Below are positions 40,901 to 50,352 of a stretch of 64,000 nucleotides of DNA, piece after piece; the stretch's first letter is position 1, and every line of letters starts with the position of its first letter. The DNA is from a virus. The notes under the pieces are model-generated. The model was given only the letters and a program-made list of their open reading frames with translations. It made no database searches and was not told the origin of the DNA. Location: positions 1-64,000 of IMG/VR virus record IMGVR_UViG_3300032073_000004; one strand, 5' to 3'. Made by a program: the position numbers and the translations under genes.

Positions 40901-43900
40901 TGTGATAGAGAAGCCTGAACTTTTGCTATGGAAAAGAAACAATATTCCCTTATTGGCCAAAACGCTGTCTCCGTTTGAAAGAGAGCCTGTTGGGTGAGGC
41001 GGAGCTGCAGATAGCAAATAGATGCCTCCCTTTGTGTCATCACACATTTTTAAAGAGCCGCCGCACAAACCACCGTAACTGCTGGTTGTAAAGTGGTTTC
41101 TTGAGCCCTGTAAACCATCAGAAAAGTGACTAGACGTTATAAAGGTGTAGTGTGTTGATGTCGGTGTGCCATCAGAATTTATCTTAAAACCATCCTCATC
41201 TCCTTTGAGAAGGTGAAGTGCGCCATATTTATCTGGCTCTCCATCAACATAAAAATAAGGATCTGATATAGCTAAATGAAGACCTGCTGAACCATATGAT
41301 AGTTTCGCGGTGCTAGGAGTTGATAGTGTTTTTGAAGAACCATGCCCATTACCTGGCAAGACCCTGTAAGGGTCGAAGTTATATTGGGCTGAAATGTATC
41401 CGTTTTTATTCAGTCCGTCCAGTGAAATATCCTGAACTTTTTGCCAGCCGGCGTCATCTAAGTAATTCTTCCAAACAGAAACAATTTCCTTTCCGTATAT
41501 GTTCAGGTCTGGATTGGTCGCAGCGGATGCGCCCCTGGCTGATGGCGACATATTTCTAGTAGAGATGCCGCATGCATAGTATGCGTCACTGCCGCTGATA
41601 GCATCAGTAAAAACAACATCGGCAGAGAAGAAGGGGTCTGGTACGACGCGCTTGCTGCCCGAATACTCTACAAATTTGTTAAGCTGCTCGATGTCTGATA
41701 ATCTCACATCCATGTAATAACTTTTGCTTGGATCTAAATCGTCTGCAAAATCTGACTGTTTTTTTGATTTAAAGGAGGTCAACTGTCCCTCTTCTAGAAA
41801 AAAGTCAACACTTTCTGCAAGGAAGTTGTGCATCGCCAGCTCAAACTTTGAGTTGTTAAAAATACCGTCCCACGAGAACTGATATGGAAACTGCAGTGCT
41901 ATTTCATTGTCTGATACGAAACTTGAAACAAAACGTATTTTATCTCCCGCAGGCAATCTACTAGGCACATACAGGCTATCAAAAGGTAGCCTAAAATCTG
42001 GCTTTGTTGATAAATTAAATTCTCCAAACGTATTATCGCCCCCCTCAATCACTGTAGGTGCACTAGCCGTATAAATGGGATAGTCTACTGCAAGGCCGCT
42101 CTTTAAAGAGTTATATAAAATACCAGGAGACATAAAAGGCTTGAGTAGTCCTTGCATGGCTCTCTTGTTCGAGTTGGTTGATGTTTTTTCTACGCCTTCC
42201 TCATATGCCTTAATTCTATTTTTAAAAGAAGAGCTGAGTATGTTTCCGAGCTGAACTGTTCTTGTTATCGGATAGAAGCCGTTCTCTATTCTCATTTTCT
42301 TTATTCCCGTAACGTCAATGTCCAGAGTAGAAAAGCCCATACCATAAGACAAATGATCTTCCGACAAATTTGTTTCTTGGGTGTGGAATTCCATTTCCTT
42401 TGTCGTCACATAGTTGTCGAAAAAATCTCCATCGGATAGGCCCAGAGAGGTGCCGATGCTGGAGGTGTGGGTTGCCCCTTTGCAACTCAAAATATCCCCT
42501 GTCAAAGAAGTTGGTTGGCTAGATTCTCCAACAATACTGTCAATGTGTTCTGAAATGTTATACTCTGGTAGTATCGACATGTCTTTGGCAATCCCACGAA
42601 AATCTTCTGAGTATTGCTCATACGAGTCAAAAAACGGCTTCTTGTTTGAACTCTCTTCTGTTAGGCGCTCCAAGTAATCCGAGCTAGTGTTGTTTTTACG
42701 AATATGAGTTACCTCGGCATAAGATAATGAGGGAACGGGGGAGTCCCCATATATGCTCTCGTCTGTGTCTTGCATGAGCTCCCCAACATTATTAGAATAA
42801 CTTCCTGACTCTTGAAAAGATTTAACACCATCTGTTCTCATTGGCCAAAAAGATGATGCAGGTTTTTCAGAACTAGATCCTGTGGCTGCAATTTTTACAT
42901 TCTTTATACCCCAGTTATCATAATCTTGGCCGCTGGCTTTTCTTTGGGCGATCCTTATGGAGTATGCACTGTTTGGGTTTGGTTCTCCAGAAACACTGGA
43001 AGATGGCCACACGTTTACGGTGATTGAATTCCAGACTCCTCTCGATACTGTAGAAAACTGCGATGTGGGTGTATCGTGCGGATAGGAAGCTCCATTGGGG
43101 CCACTGCCAGTAATATGAATAACATTGGACCACGAATTTGATCCTGTGGGCTTGACCTGTACATACAAAAATTCATTATTGTACCCGGTTTGAGTATCTA
43201 CATATTCAAAAAATTGGCCACCGACGGTTGTGTTGTTTCCGATAAGATATTCAAAGCTCAAAGAAGCGGTGGTGTTCGCGGCGAACGTTTTGTTTATTTC
43301 AAAAAATCTTCCGGTGTTTCCAGTGTCGCCAGTGAATTTCATTGAATATTCACCGGTGGAGGTATCTAGGTAAACAATACTACCATCATTTTTAAAAGTT
43401 TGTGATGGTAAGTTCGTAGAGGTGAAGGAAAAATCATATGTATCATTGTCCGTCACAACCAAAGCAGGATCGACACCCATTGAGTTAAGAGAGGTAGTAG
43501 AGCTTCTCTGCTCAGAATCTCTATAAAAAGTACGTTGAGTACCGTATGTCCTGTCATATCCGCCTGCTCCTTGGCCAGGGGCCTCTTTGTAACCCTCCCT
43601 CTTTCTGACGCTGGATAGGTAGGCCCTTTCTTTTCCTGGGTATATTTGTTCTGAATAAGAAAAATGTAAAACTTTGTTGATGTATTTCAATGCTGCATTA
43701 TTTATGAGGCTGCTCTCTCCCAACAAGAAGCTCTCCAAAAACTTGCTGTAAAATGTCCTCTCTTCGTCACCAGCGATTTCTAAGAGATTATTCACTTTTT
43801 CGTTATTATAATATCCCAAAAAGTTTCCATAAGAAGATACCAGATCGTAAGCGCCTACAGTAGCACCCTCGTCCAAGGACAAAGTGTGTGTTAGTGGTTT

Positions 43901-46576
43901 ATAAACTGACGTAATAGGCGGTTCCACAAAATGGTGGTTTTTTATATTTTCTTTGCTTGTTCCATCCTGCTTGTCTTCAACATCTATAGTTGTGACAGCA
44001 ACTATGTTATTTTTCTTAAAATATTTTGTTACAGGATCGTCTTTTCTTATTTGTCTCCAGGTAGAGTAATTGTATCTCTTCTCGAATTGTCTAGCTGATG
44101 ATGATAAGATAGAATATGTGTTTGTCTTTTGTTCTATAGAGTGCTCTTTTCTTACTTTCGAGCCCCAATATAACAGTGGTTGATCGTACCAGCGGCCCGT
44201 TGCTGCATTGCCCGGTGTGGCATTCCAAAACATCACTCTCAGTTTCTCATTATTTGGCCCTCGTTTGGCAGAGTTGTTGTTTAGAGCCAACTGTAATCTT
44301 CCCTGGTAGATGGAGGCGAAGGAGGAAGATGGGCTATTAGCATTCCAATATGCCAATCTCTCATAAGAAGTAAAATCAGAATTCGTTGAGCGTCCGACAA
44401 AGCGATTTACTTTTGGCGTGGTCCTGCCAGAATCACTTACGTTGTAATATATTGCATCTGCTGTCTTGATAATTTGATTTTCATGAAAAGGCCAATCTAC
44501 ATTAGTTATTGACGCATTCTGGTGGGTACCTGAAACGACAGTAATTACCCCTGGATGGGACCACAATGCTGTTCCTGACCAGGTGTTGTTCGCGGAGGAC
44601 GTTACCAAAGCCAGCCGACCAACATCAAATTCAGGCGTGTCGTATTCCGGCTCGCCAACAAAAACATATTGCTTTTGGTTCACCTCTTCGGCCATCACCG
44701 GTACTGCTCCTAAATAGTTAGTTCCCCAGCCTACCGCCTTTGTACTAGAATATACCGCACTTCCTGTTGTCCATGTTTTTCCACCATTGGTACTCAAGGA
44801 GTGCCGAAGAAATGAGCCTGTGCTTGAATTTCCTATATCTAGTGCGTATAAGTGATAGTTGCCCGACGAGTCGGCCTGCATATCCCAGTTTATATAAATG
44901 TTATCGTCTGTAGAATTATCCGATACATTGAACGACCACGGATTAAAACTGGCTGTTTTCGCTGACAAATGGAGATTTGGATCTGTCAAACTTCCAGTAA
45001 ACACTATCCAGCTCCCGTCAGCGTCTTCGCCCCCTCCTTTGGCCGTAACAACGCTCTTCTGTCTTGTGTTATCATGGTCAACCCTTATTGAAGCAAAGGG
45101 TCGATCAAGAAAAGGCTGGTGGCTAGAGAATGTTCCATTTGGAAAACTGGCTATTCTTTTATAAAATCTTTTGATGTTACTTTTCCATGAAGCGGTGGTT
45201 TCGTAAATTAAGTTGACAACGCCAGAGGCCGTTGCCTCGTGGAAAGACATATCATACGGCACCCCATACGATGAAGTCTTTGAAAGTTTTGTCAGTAAGT
45301 TATATTTCCCTGAATCTCCTACTGAGGAAAACACGGGAACGAAAGCCGACTGCATAGCCGACAATGCAATAAACCTCGTATTTAGTACCGACGAATAATG
45401 AGTTGCTAAAGTGGTGAGATTCATCTGGTATGATGCGGTCATTTCCGCAATTAAATTTACGGTGTCGAGATTGAAATCTATCTCCCTAAGAGTTCCGAAA
45501 GGGTCGAGTTCTCTGCTGGAAGTTACTGGGCTGTTCAAAAAGAACGGGCTAGCGGTGTGAAGCTTTAGGGCATTCGCATCTGGCTGATAACCATAAAGAA
45601 CTGAGGATGTTGTAGCAATTGTTCCAACGCTTTGCGTAATCCAAGCATACTGCAAGTCAGTCTGTGGAATGGGGTGCTGAATGAAATAGTTATCATGTAT
45701 CTGTCTTGTAGTCTCTGTGCCGTTAATAACAACTGGCACCTTCTTTGTATTTCTTGCTACTTTGTGAGTAGATGGTGTTGTTGCACTTCCCGATTCATAT
45801 CCGCCTTGCTTCGAGTGTCTTGTAAGTTGGTTTCTTAAAGTTGTTCTGTTTGGCAAGTTGCGAAATGGCATCGCATTGTAAACAGACATCTCTTCGCCTG
45901 CAGGGTTTAGGAAACCGCGAGACATCGTGTATCTGTCGCCAGGCGCAGAAAACTTGTTTACAAGAATTGCTTTTGTTGTCGATCTCGTTGGTAATGTATA
46001 GCTTCTTAGCGAGCCTGTATCATTCAAAGTGCTGTTAAGTACATCGCCCTCATGAGTCATTCTTTCCGGAAAGGCCTGATATGCTGTGCTGTTCTCTGCG
46101 AAGTCTCTTGGGTTTGTCGTTCTACCAACTGTTTGAACAACTTGATAAATTTCTTGATAGTTGCCGATGCTCTGAGAGCCTGTACCAAACTGAATGTTTG
46201 CTATGTTTAATGGTCGCTGCGCGACGCCATCGCGGTACAAAATAGCACGAGCTTGATGTAAAGTGGGGTGATCTGCGCCATAGACTTTTAGTTGGTTTGA
46301 GTCTGCAATGACAAACAGAGATTCTGCTCTGTTTATTTTCAGCATGCTACCTGTTACAATTTCCTGATGTCTATGTTGCCTGCCGCCGACCCATCTATTA
46401 GTAAAAGGGCCTTGCATGGGGACACTATCATCAGTAATCACCAAGTCTTCATGAAAATTGTTTATCTCAACAAACGGAGTAAAGTTTGTGTGCAAATCTG
46501 TCAAATACCCACCCTTGGCGGATGAGCTCATGATATTAAAAGGTGCGGTTAATTGTCCTGGATGTCTAAATGCCAT
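37916..46576 (-). CDS. Giant virion protein (2886 residues) with Asp-box and Arg-rich C-terminus
   Basis: This is the largest gene in the window. The N-terminus has NNFHEDLVITDDSVPMQGPF and TNRWVGGRQHRHQEI near residues 39-73, a signature I associate with giant structural proteins of marine phages. Residues about 490-800 look like a sialidase-type beta-propeller region: an Asp-box SLSTNGGKTW at 593-602 and blade-like repeats around it. Two or more later regions (about 1900-2200) have integrin-like or propeller-like repeats (GSSVAIAIDPTGTKKEIYYF). The last ~110 residues are very basic, with runs such as KRRRRRIMARIARIRRIR and RRAMKRKRKRRARRN. No catalytic site could be confirmed. A baseplate/tail-fibre assembly or carbohydrate-binding role is inferred. 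Confidence 0.8.
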   Translation of the reverse strand: MAFRHPGQLTAPFNIMSSSAKGGYLTDLHTNFTPFVEINNFHEDLVITDDSVPMQGPFTNRWVGGRQHRHQEIVTGSMLKINRAESLFVIADSNQLKVYGADHPTLHQARAILYRDGVAQRPLNIANIQFGTGSQSIGNYQEIYQVVQTVGRTTNPRDFAENSTAYQAFPERMTHEGDVLNSTLNDTGSLRSYTLPTRSTTKAILVNKFSAPGDRYTMSRGFLNPAGEEMSVYNAMPFRNLPNRTTLRNQLTRHSKQGGYESGSATTPSTHKVARNTKKVPVVINGTETTRQIHDNYFIQHPIPQTDLQYAWITQSVGTIATTSSVLYGYQPDANALKLHTASPFFLNSPVTSSRELDPFGTLREIDFNLDTVNLIAEMTASYQMNLTTLATHYSSVLNTRFIALSAMQSAFVPVFSSVGDSGKYNLLTKLSKTSSYGVPYDMSFHEATASGVVNLIYETTASWKSNIKRFYKRIASFPNGTFSSHQPFLDRPFASIRVDHDNTRQKSVVTAKGGGEDADGSWIVFTGSLTDPNLHLSAKTASFNPWSFNVSDNSTDDNIYINWDMQADSSGNYHLYALDIGNSSTGSFLRHSLSTNGGKTWTTGSAVYSSTKAVGWGTNYLGAVPVMAEEVNQKQYVFVGEPEYDTPEFDVGRLALVTSSANNTWSGTALWSHPGVITVVSGTHQNASITNVDWPFHENQIIKTADAIYYNVSDSGRTTPKVNRFVGRSTNSDFTSYERLAYWNANSPSSSFASIYQGRLQLALNNNSAKRGPNNEKLRVMFWNATPGNAATGRWYDQPLLYWGSKVRKEHSIEQKTNTYSILSSSARQFEKRYNYSTWRQIRKDDPVTKYFKKNNIVAVTTIDVEDKQDGTSKENIKNHHFVEPPITSVYKPLTHTLSLDEGATVGAYDLVSSYGNFLGYYNNEKVNNLLEIAGDEERTFYSKFLESFLLGESSLINNAALKYINKVLHFSYSEQIYPGKERAYLSSVRKREGYKEAPGQGAGGYDRTYGTQRTFYRDSEQRSSTTSLNSMGVDPALVVTDNDTYDFSFTSTNLPSQTFKNDGSIVYLDTSTGEYSMKFTGDTGNTGRFFEINKTFAANTTASLSFEYLIGNNTTVGGQFFEYVDTQTGYNNEFLYVQVKPTGSNSWSNVIHITGSGPNGASYPHDTPTSQFSTVSRGVWNSITVNVWPSSSVSGEPNPNSAYSIRIAQRKASGQDYDNWGIKNVKIAATGSSSEKPASSFWPMRTDGVKSFQESGSYSNNVGELMQDTDESIYGDSPVPSLSYAEVTHIRKNNTSSDYLERLTEESSNKKPFFDSYEQYSEDFRGIAKDMSILPEYNISEHIDSIVGESSQPTSLTGDILSCKGATHTSSIGTSLGLSDGDFFDNYVTTKEMEFHTQETNLSEDHLSYGMGFSTLDIDVTGIKKMRIENGFYPITRTVQLGNILSSSFKNRIKAYEEGVEKTSTNSNKRAMQGLLKPFMSPGILYNSLKSGLAVDYPIYTASAPTVIEGGDNTFGEFNLSTKPDFRLPFDSLYVPSRLPAGDKIRFVSSFVSDNEIALQFPYQFSWDGIFNNSKFELAMHNFLAESVDFFLEEGQLTSFKSKKQSDFADDLDPSKSYYMDVRLSDIEQLNKFVEYSGSKRVVPDPFFSADVVFTDAISGSDAYYACGISTRNMSPSARGASAATNPDLNIYGKEIVSVWKNYLDDAGWQKVQDISLDGLNKNGYISAQYNFDPYRVLPGNGHGSSKTLSTPSTAKLSYGSAGLHLAISDPYFYVDGEPDKYGALHLLKGDEDGFKINSDGTPTSTHYTFITSSHFSDGLQGSRNHFTTSSYGGLCGGSLKMCDDTKGGIYLLSAAPPHPTGSLSNGDSVLANKGILFLFHSKSSGFSITQGTSQNEYQTVLTSSSNSYRGIATASFDWELGSKTSLIDMQYVEFPDDPGNKISGLHIVAGVPSYNSKRGAAYRWLVQDPGLGENKKVHHNAGSIFSTNVSDAGGQQGSSVAIAIDPTGTKKEIYYFTAGDAVDTDSTPHDMEHGRIRLYSSSSTGFHGLQATISASHSTYVTSSGDVKRFVQYRNGFGTANTANAGFGYHIDAEAIFNKTTGRPEIYVAATIPQMSASGMNGTYLTGGLAVMNFYSQSGDYVPRQSVFPIQKTAHNAASDTVGKVPVKLLYGGNPNNPDHNLFVFTGHGAGVASDLGLRTAGLSYYMSAPSGASGDSNPVISSNTSNCIMMFTGALAQSTSVGNLGNQNAVTFANKTISGSTSHQGAFVNKQHGKLFGLGVDRVMDPGYVSYTPPHFYGEAIARIKYKPTTSVKPTIREIFESATVENILLIDEDRVATHSGRKRRYKKLTTTQEKSKMTLSSSLDLFGVTVDPGNTKFDSEGNITSFDLEKGNQDNARWVISTKYESPVLDSRDNDSAYSSKYTSHNTAVESSFNMTSLSYEKPKTQWTNYGTYSEEVLPSLTVRDSFSQGAYGATTGSLVDVVGFEPETKRVSKLAESKTVEEALLILPYIERRNYTTGKSFLDREKFSPIKLTTNSIKRSMKFGESDDGIYRIPDMIADMKKYHLPPRLDFLSYGNKIRQKFAMFFVKVDHTFDREDLSDIWQGLSPKIARNMDGELFEDRLKVSIKDFFGVFGGRPPEGLKFAIFKVKKKAKKNYFRTTADSRDDNNFLVSFAGDAKLRINENRSYNWPYDYFSLLETAKVDATINMSSKVSVDGRTPTITSEDRTRALNTLLGTTTFTSEDIDDTLGEPPELNDAELKRLNDLLSRLPLDSEAAYAKRRRRRIMARIARIRRIRAAGKKKRASRRAMKRKRKRRARRNTKLTNSKRGKITGLGRKSARVLSSISPFRQRMTKRQAKNLKQMVNILGHRFSWSVRGKRK

Positions 46577-46581
46577 ATTCT

Positions 46582-49500
46582 CTATTCTTTGTTATAGTTG
46601 AAGTTATACTTGAATTTCCTTCTTGGTTCTGGTGGAGTGTCAGCATCATCATAACAAATCGGACTTTCTCTATTAAGATCAGAGGGGTTAATAATTATAT
46701 ATCCCCCACTTCCAATTTTTAACTCTGCAATAGTGATATCGTGAGTTGCTCTTCTTGGAGTCGAGAGTGCCTCTTTGTTTTCGATGTAGTTGCTCTTTTG
46801 TATTTCTGCCGTAAGATCTATGTTCTTCTCTCTGCTGTCATACGCATCGAAAAGGTTTTGTCTTGCAGTGTCAATAACTGCATTTCCAACTGATGTTGCT
46901 GTTTTTTCTGCTCTCGTGGCCCACCAAGGACAGTTATAGCCTTCGGAGTTGTTGACTGGGTGGTGTGTTACTGACCACTTTGTCTTCACTGCACCGCAGC
47001 TATGGAGAGCATCCTGAAGAACAGGAAGCTTGTATTCAAAATGTGGATACTTGTGAACTATCTTGCTTCTATCTAAGACGTGACTTTCTATTGTCTTTAG
47101 GGAGTTTTCCAAAACATCAGCAGACATGGGGAGGAACTGAAAAAGCATATTATTAACAGCGTCATCAATCCATTTGAAGTATTCAAAATATGTTTCTGCG
47201 TCTGGGGTGTTTTCTACTCTTTCAAAAAACATCTTTCTCAGATATTCAAGTTGCTTGTATCTTTCCCTATATTTATTCGCGGGTGTTCCGATAGCCGTAT
47301 TCAAATCTCTCATGCTGGCAAAATATCTCATTATCTCGTCATTTATTGGCTGTGCGCTATTCATCTCGATGGAACTAAAGTATTCTTCTGGCTCTTGTTC
47401 TTTTTCAAATATCCTGTCATCTGTTGACAGAACCCTAACAAGCTGTGTCCCATCGGTAACTTCAGGATCTGTTTTCTCTACAGCATCCATATATTGTCTA
47501 TTTATTGCCAGCCCTGAACTTACAGGAAAGCCATATGCAACACCTGGGTGTTTAATGAAAACACTTTGAGCCAGGCTGGAACTTCCGTGTTGTCTCACTT
47601 TCGCGAGGGAGCCTGATGAAAAGTCTTTTGTGACAAAACTTCCTGCTGCGTCTGAGCCACTTACATCGTGGAATTCCCAAGCTAAAGCCAGAGAAGAAAC
47701 TTTCTTTACGCTCCCAGTGGCAGCAACGGAAATATTCTCAAGTGCACTTTCTGCACCAATATTAAATGGCTCCTTGCCGTGTCTCTCTATAGTCTTGTTG
47801 TCTAACTTGTCATTGTAGTATCTGATAGAAGAAGCTAAGACGTCACTGTAGTTCACCACTGCGCCTGTTATGTTAGTTCGATAAGCGCCAGCATAAACTC
47901 TCTTTGCCGAATCGAAGAACTCCTCTCCTCTAGAACTGGTAACGGAGGCCGTCACACTGAAAGAGTTAAGGGTTATATCTGACTGTGTATTATATCCGCA
48001 AAGCTCCAAAATATAACTACCAGTGGTACCGAGGTGGGAAATATGCGAAATAGGATATTTCTCGTGATAAACCTTAGCACCAATTACCCAATGCTGGTTG
48101 TTGTACACTTCGTCAAACGTACTACTGGTTAGTGATAAGCCGAAATGGGAAGAAGTAAGTTCAAAATATGCACCAGCCTGATTGTTGGCAGGTCTTACAC
48201 TTCTTATGATAAGTTCTGCGTTATCTCCTGCGACCCAAGTATTCGAGGTTGGTTTTGCTGAGGATGCTTCCTTTATTCCCATGAGAGAGTTTGTTCTAAA
48301 GGAAGGATTAAAAAGACTGGAGTCGTCTGAGACTGATGGTCTTTCTGGAAAAATAAATTGTCCTTCTAGAGTTGCGCCGAGGTGCCTTAGACTTGTGCCT
48401 CCGGCAAGGTAGGTTCTTTCATTGGAACCTCCGGCATCTGAGCCGTTGTACACTACTCCGTCTGTTCTTCCTTGCCCCAGAAAGTCAACATAGTTTTTTG
48501 GCTTGCTAACTTCTCTATATGAGTCTTTCATCGTATAGGTTGTGTTGTTGCCGTAAGTATTTACCCTAACCAAGTCTTCACTAATGCCGAAACAATGTAG
48601 CAGGTTTCTAAGTGCTTTCTTTGTTCCCTTAGATTTGTTTAAATAAGTTAGGTTATTGTATATGTTGTGAAAAATACTATTCTTTACTTTTATCACATCA
48701 TCTTCAAATATTATCTTTTCGCTCCTGTTACGAAAAGTTTCCAATACGCTAGCATCGAGAAAAATATCAGTTGCTTCAAAACCACGAGAACTCAAAGCCT
48801 GTTGCATGAAACTATAAGCAGAGTCAGTATCTGTGGGATATTCTATGTTTGAAATCTTTGATATATTGAAAATCTGTCCGTACAAAGTGTCCAGATAACT
48901 TGACATGACCTGGCAAAGATTCTTTAAGTTCTTGTTGTCATCCTCTTCTTGGATAAAACTTGCAAAGGAGCGATACAGACTGGTGTGGTTCTGATTATCA
49001 TACATACTTCCCGTTTTCTGCAAGGATGTCGCTAGTGCAGAAACATCAGGATGTGCAGAATAAATTATAGGGTCCTTTGCTTCTGCGTTGGCTGCGGCTG
49101 CAAGAACGATAGCAGAATCTGTGGAACGAGCGCCAACAGCATAACCAGTCCACTTCCCATTCGACATTCTTCCGGAATAGTCCAATACCTTGTTGTCTCT
49201 TGAATCTGTAGTGGCAGCGTTGAAAATTCCCTCGTTAAATTTAAAATATAACCCCAAGTCTGGATTTTTGTTCCTATCTGTGTTTGTTCCCCCGAAGACA
49301 TTGTTTCTCCATCCTCTTCCTATTTCTTCATATGTTCTGTGTTTTCTCCAGAATCTAAAGTCATCCAGAGAAGCTGAAAGTAGGCCCCAACCTTTGCCGG
49401 CATGTGCTCCACTTACGTTAGTATACAGAGAACCAATTTGGCCAGCCAAAGCTCCATTAAAGCTGCCTATTGAAGATCCTGTTGTAACTGTCTGGTTTAA

Positions 49501-50352
49501 TGCTCCGTTTCTATAAAGAGAGCAGTTTAAGTTTGAACCATTGTTCTTGAAAGTCAGGGCATAATGAGCCCAGTTGTTATCGTCAATATCTAAGCCCGTA
49601 CCAACCTCTGCGTAAAACGAACCACTTGAGCCAGACATCAATTCAAAGCGGAAAGCGTCTGCAGAAGAGCCAGACACGAGTTCAACTCGAAATCTCAAAT
49701 AAGAGGCTGCGCCGAATGTTGCGCCGTTGCTCACATCAAAGATTACTTGTTTGTCGCTCTGTGCCGTATTGAAAACTGGTTTCTTCATCCAGAATTCTAC
49801 CGTGGCTCCAGAGGTTCCAGTGAAAGAAAGGTTTGATTTCAAGTTCTCGTCTTCGTCGAACTTGTTTGCATCGGAAAAGTTTTGATATAAAGGCGACGAT
49901 GCCATTGGAGAAGAAGATGTATGAGGGCCGCCAACAAAATAAATATATTCATCTGAGGCTGGTTTTTTATAATTGTTTTGTGCTGCGACGGCAGCGAGGG
50001 TGCTGCCAAGGCCAATCTTAGCATGGCCGTTGGTTTTCGGATATAGGTTGTCGTACACATAAGTTTCTAAAGCCGATGCTGAGAGTTCCCAATGTATCTT
50101 CTCTGATTCCGAACCATCATATGGATAGCTATTATAAACATGCTTCATCGCAGAGTCATAGTACTCTTCTGCTAGACCATAAATGGCAAAGTTTTCTGGC
50201 TTAGAGTAGTCCAGGCGTGGTACGAGCTTCTTGTTATTAAGATTTGCTGCTTCGAGTGCTTTAAAACTCTCTACGCCTTCTGCCTTAAAGTCATCTAGGC
50301 TTCTCGCCTTAATGGGCTTCTTTGTATTTTTATATAAGTCTTTTAAAGACAT
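46582..50352 (-). CDS. LamG-containing baseplate/tail protein
   Basis: In this 1256-residue protein, residues about 175-385 form a LamG/concanavalin-like carbohydrate-binding domain: FTGTSGATVEFWMKKP, DNNWAHYALTFKNNGSNLNC, SASLDDFRFWRKHRTYEEI and LGLYFKFNEG...VLDYSGR. The middle holds a helix-rich block (LCQVMSSYLDTLYGQIFNI). The C-terminal part has LHSCGAVKTKWSVTHHPVNN and NCPWWATRAEKT. It lies just after the gp6 and DNRLRE-like genes and overlaps the latter by one base, as expected for a wedge or tail-fibre connector. Glycan contact is inferred from the LamG domain. Confidence 0.8.
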   Translation of the reverse strand: MSLKDLYKNTKKPIKARSLDDFKAEGVESFKALEAANLNNKKLVPRLDYSKPENFAIYGLAEEYYDSAMKHVYNSYPYDGSESEKIHWELSASALETYVYDNLYPKTNGHAKIGLGSTLAAVAAQNNYKKPASDEYIYFVGGPHTSSSPMASSPLYQNFSDANKFDEDENLKSNLSFTGTSGATVEFWMKKPVFNTAQSDKQVIFDVSNGATFGAASYLRFRVELVSGSSADAFRFELMSGSSGSFYAEVGTGLDIDDNNWAHYALTFKNNGSNLNCSLYRNGALNQTVTTGSSIGSFNGALAGQIGSLYTNVSGAHAGKGWGLLSASLDDFRFWRKHRTYEEIGRGWRNNVFGGTNTDRNKNPDLGLYFKFNEGIFNAATTDSRDNKVLDYSGRMSNGKWTGYAVGARSTDSAIVLAAAANAEAKDPIIYSAHPDVSALATSLQKTGSMYDNQNHTSLYRSFASFIQEEDDNKNLKNLCQVMSSYLDTLYGQIFNISKISNIEYPTDTDSAYSFMQQALSSRGFEATDIFLDASVLETFRNRSEKIIFEDDVIKVKNSIFHNIYNNLTYLNKSKGTKKALRNLLHCFGISEDLVRVNTYGNNTTYTMKDSYREVSKPKNYVDFLGQGRTDGVVYNGSDAGGSNERTYLAGGTSLRHLGATLEGQFIFPERPSVSDDSSLFNPSFRTNSLMGIKEASSAKPTSNTWVAGDNAELIIRSVRPANNQAGAYFELTSSHFGLSLTSSTFDEVYNNQHWVIGAKVYHEKYPISHISHLGTTGSYILELCGYNTQSDITLNSFSVTASVTSSRGEEFFDSAKRVYAGAYRTNITGAVVNYSDVLASSIRYYNDKLDNKTIERHGKEPFNIGAESALENISVAATGSVKKVSSLALAWEFHDVSGSDAAGSFVTKDFSSGSLAKVRQHGSSSLAQSVFIKHPGVAYGFPVSSGLAINRQYMDAVEKTDPEVTDGTQLVRVLSTDDRIFEKEQEPEEYFSSIEMNSAQPINDEIMRYFASMRDLNTAIGTPANKYRERYKQLEYLRKMFFERVENTPDAETYFEYFKWIDDAVNNMLFQFLPMSADVLENSLKTIESHVLDRSKIVHKYPHFEYKLPVLQDALHSCGAVKTKWSVTHHPVNNSEGYNCPWWATRAEKTATSVGNAVIDTARQNLFDAYDSREKNIDLTAEIQKSNYIENKEALSTPRRATHDITIAELKIGSGGYIIINPSDLNRESPICYDDADTPPEPRRKFKYNFNYNKE

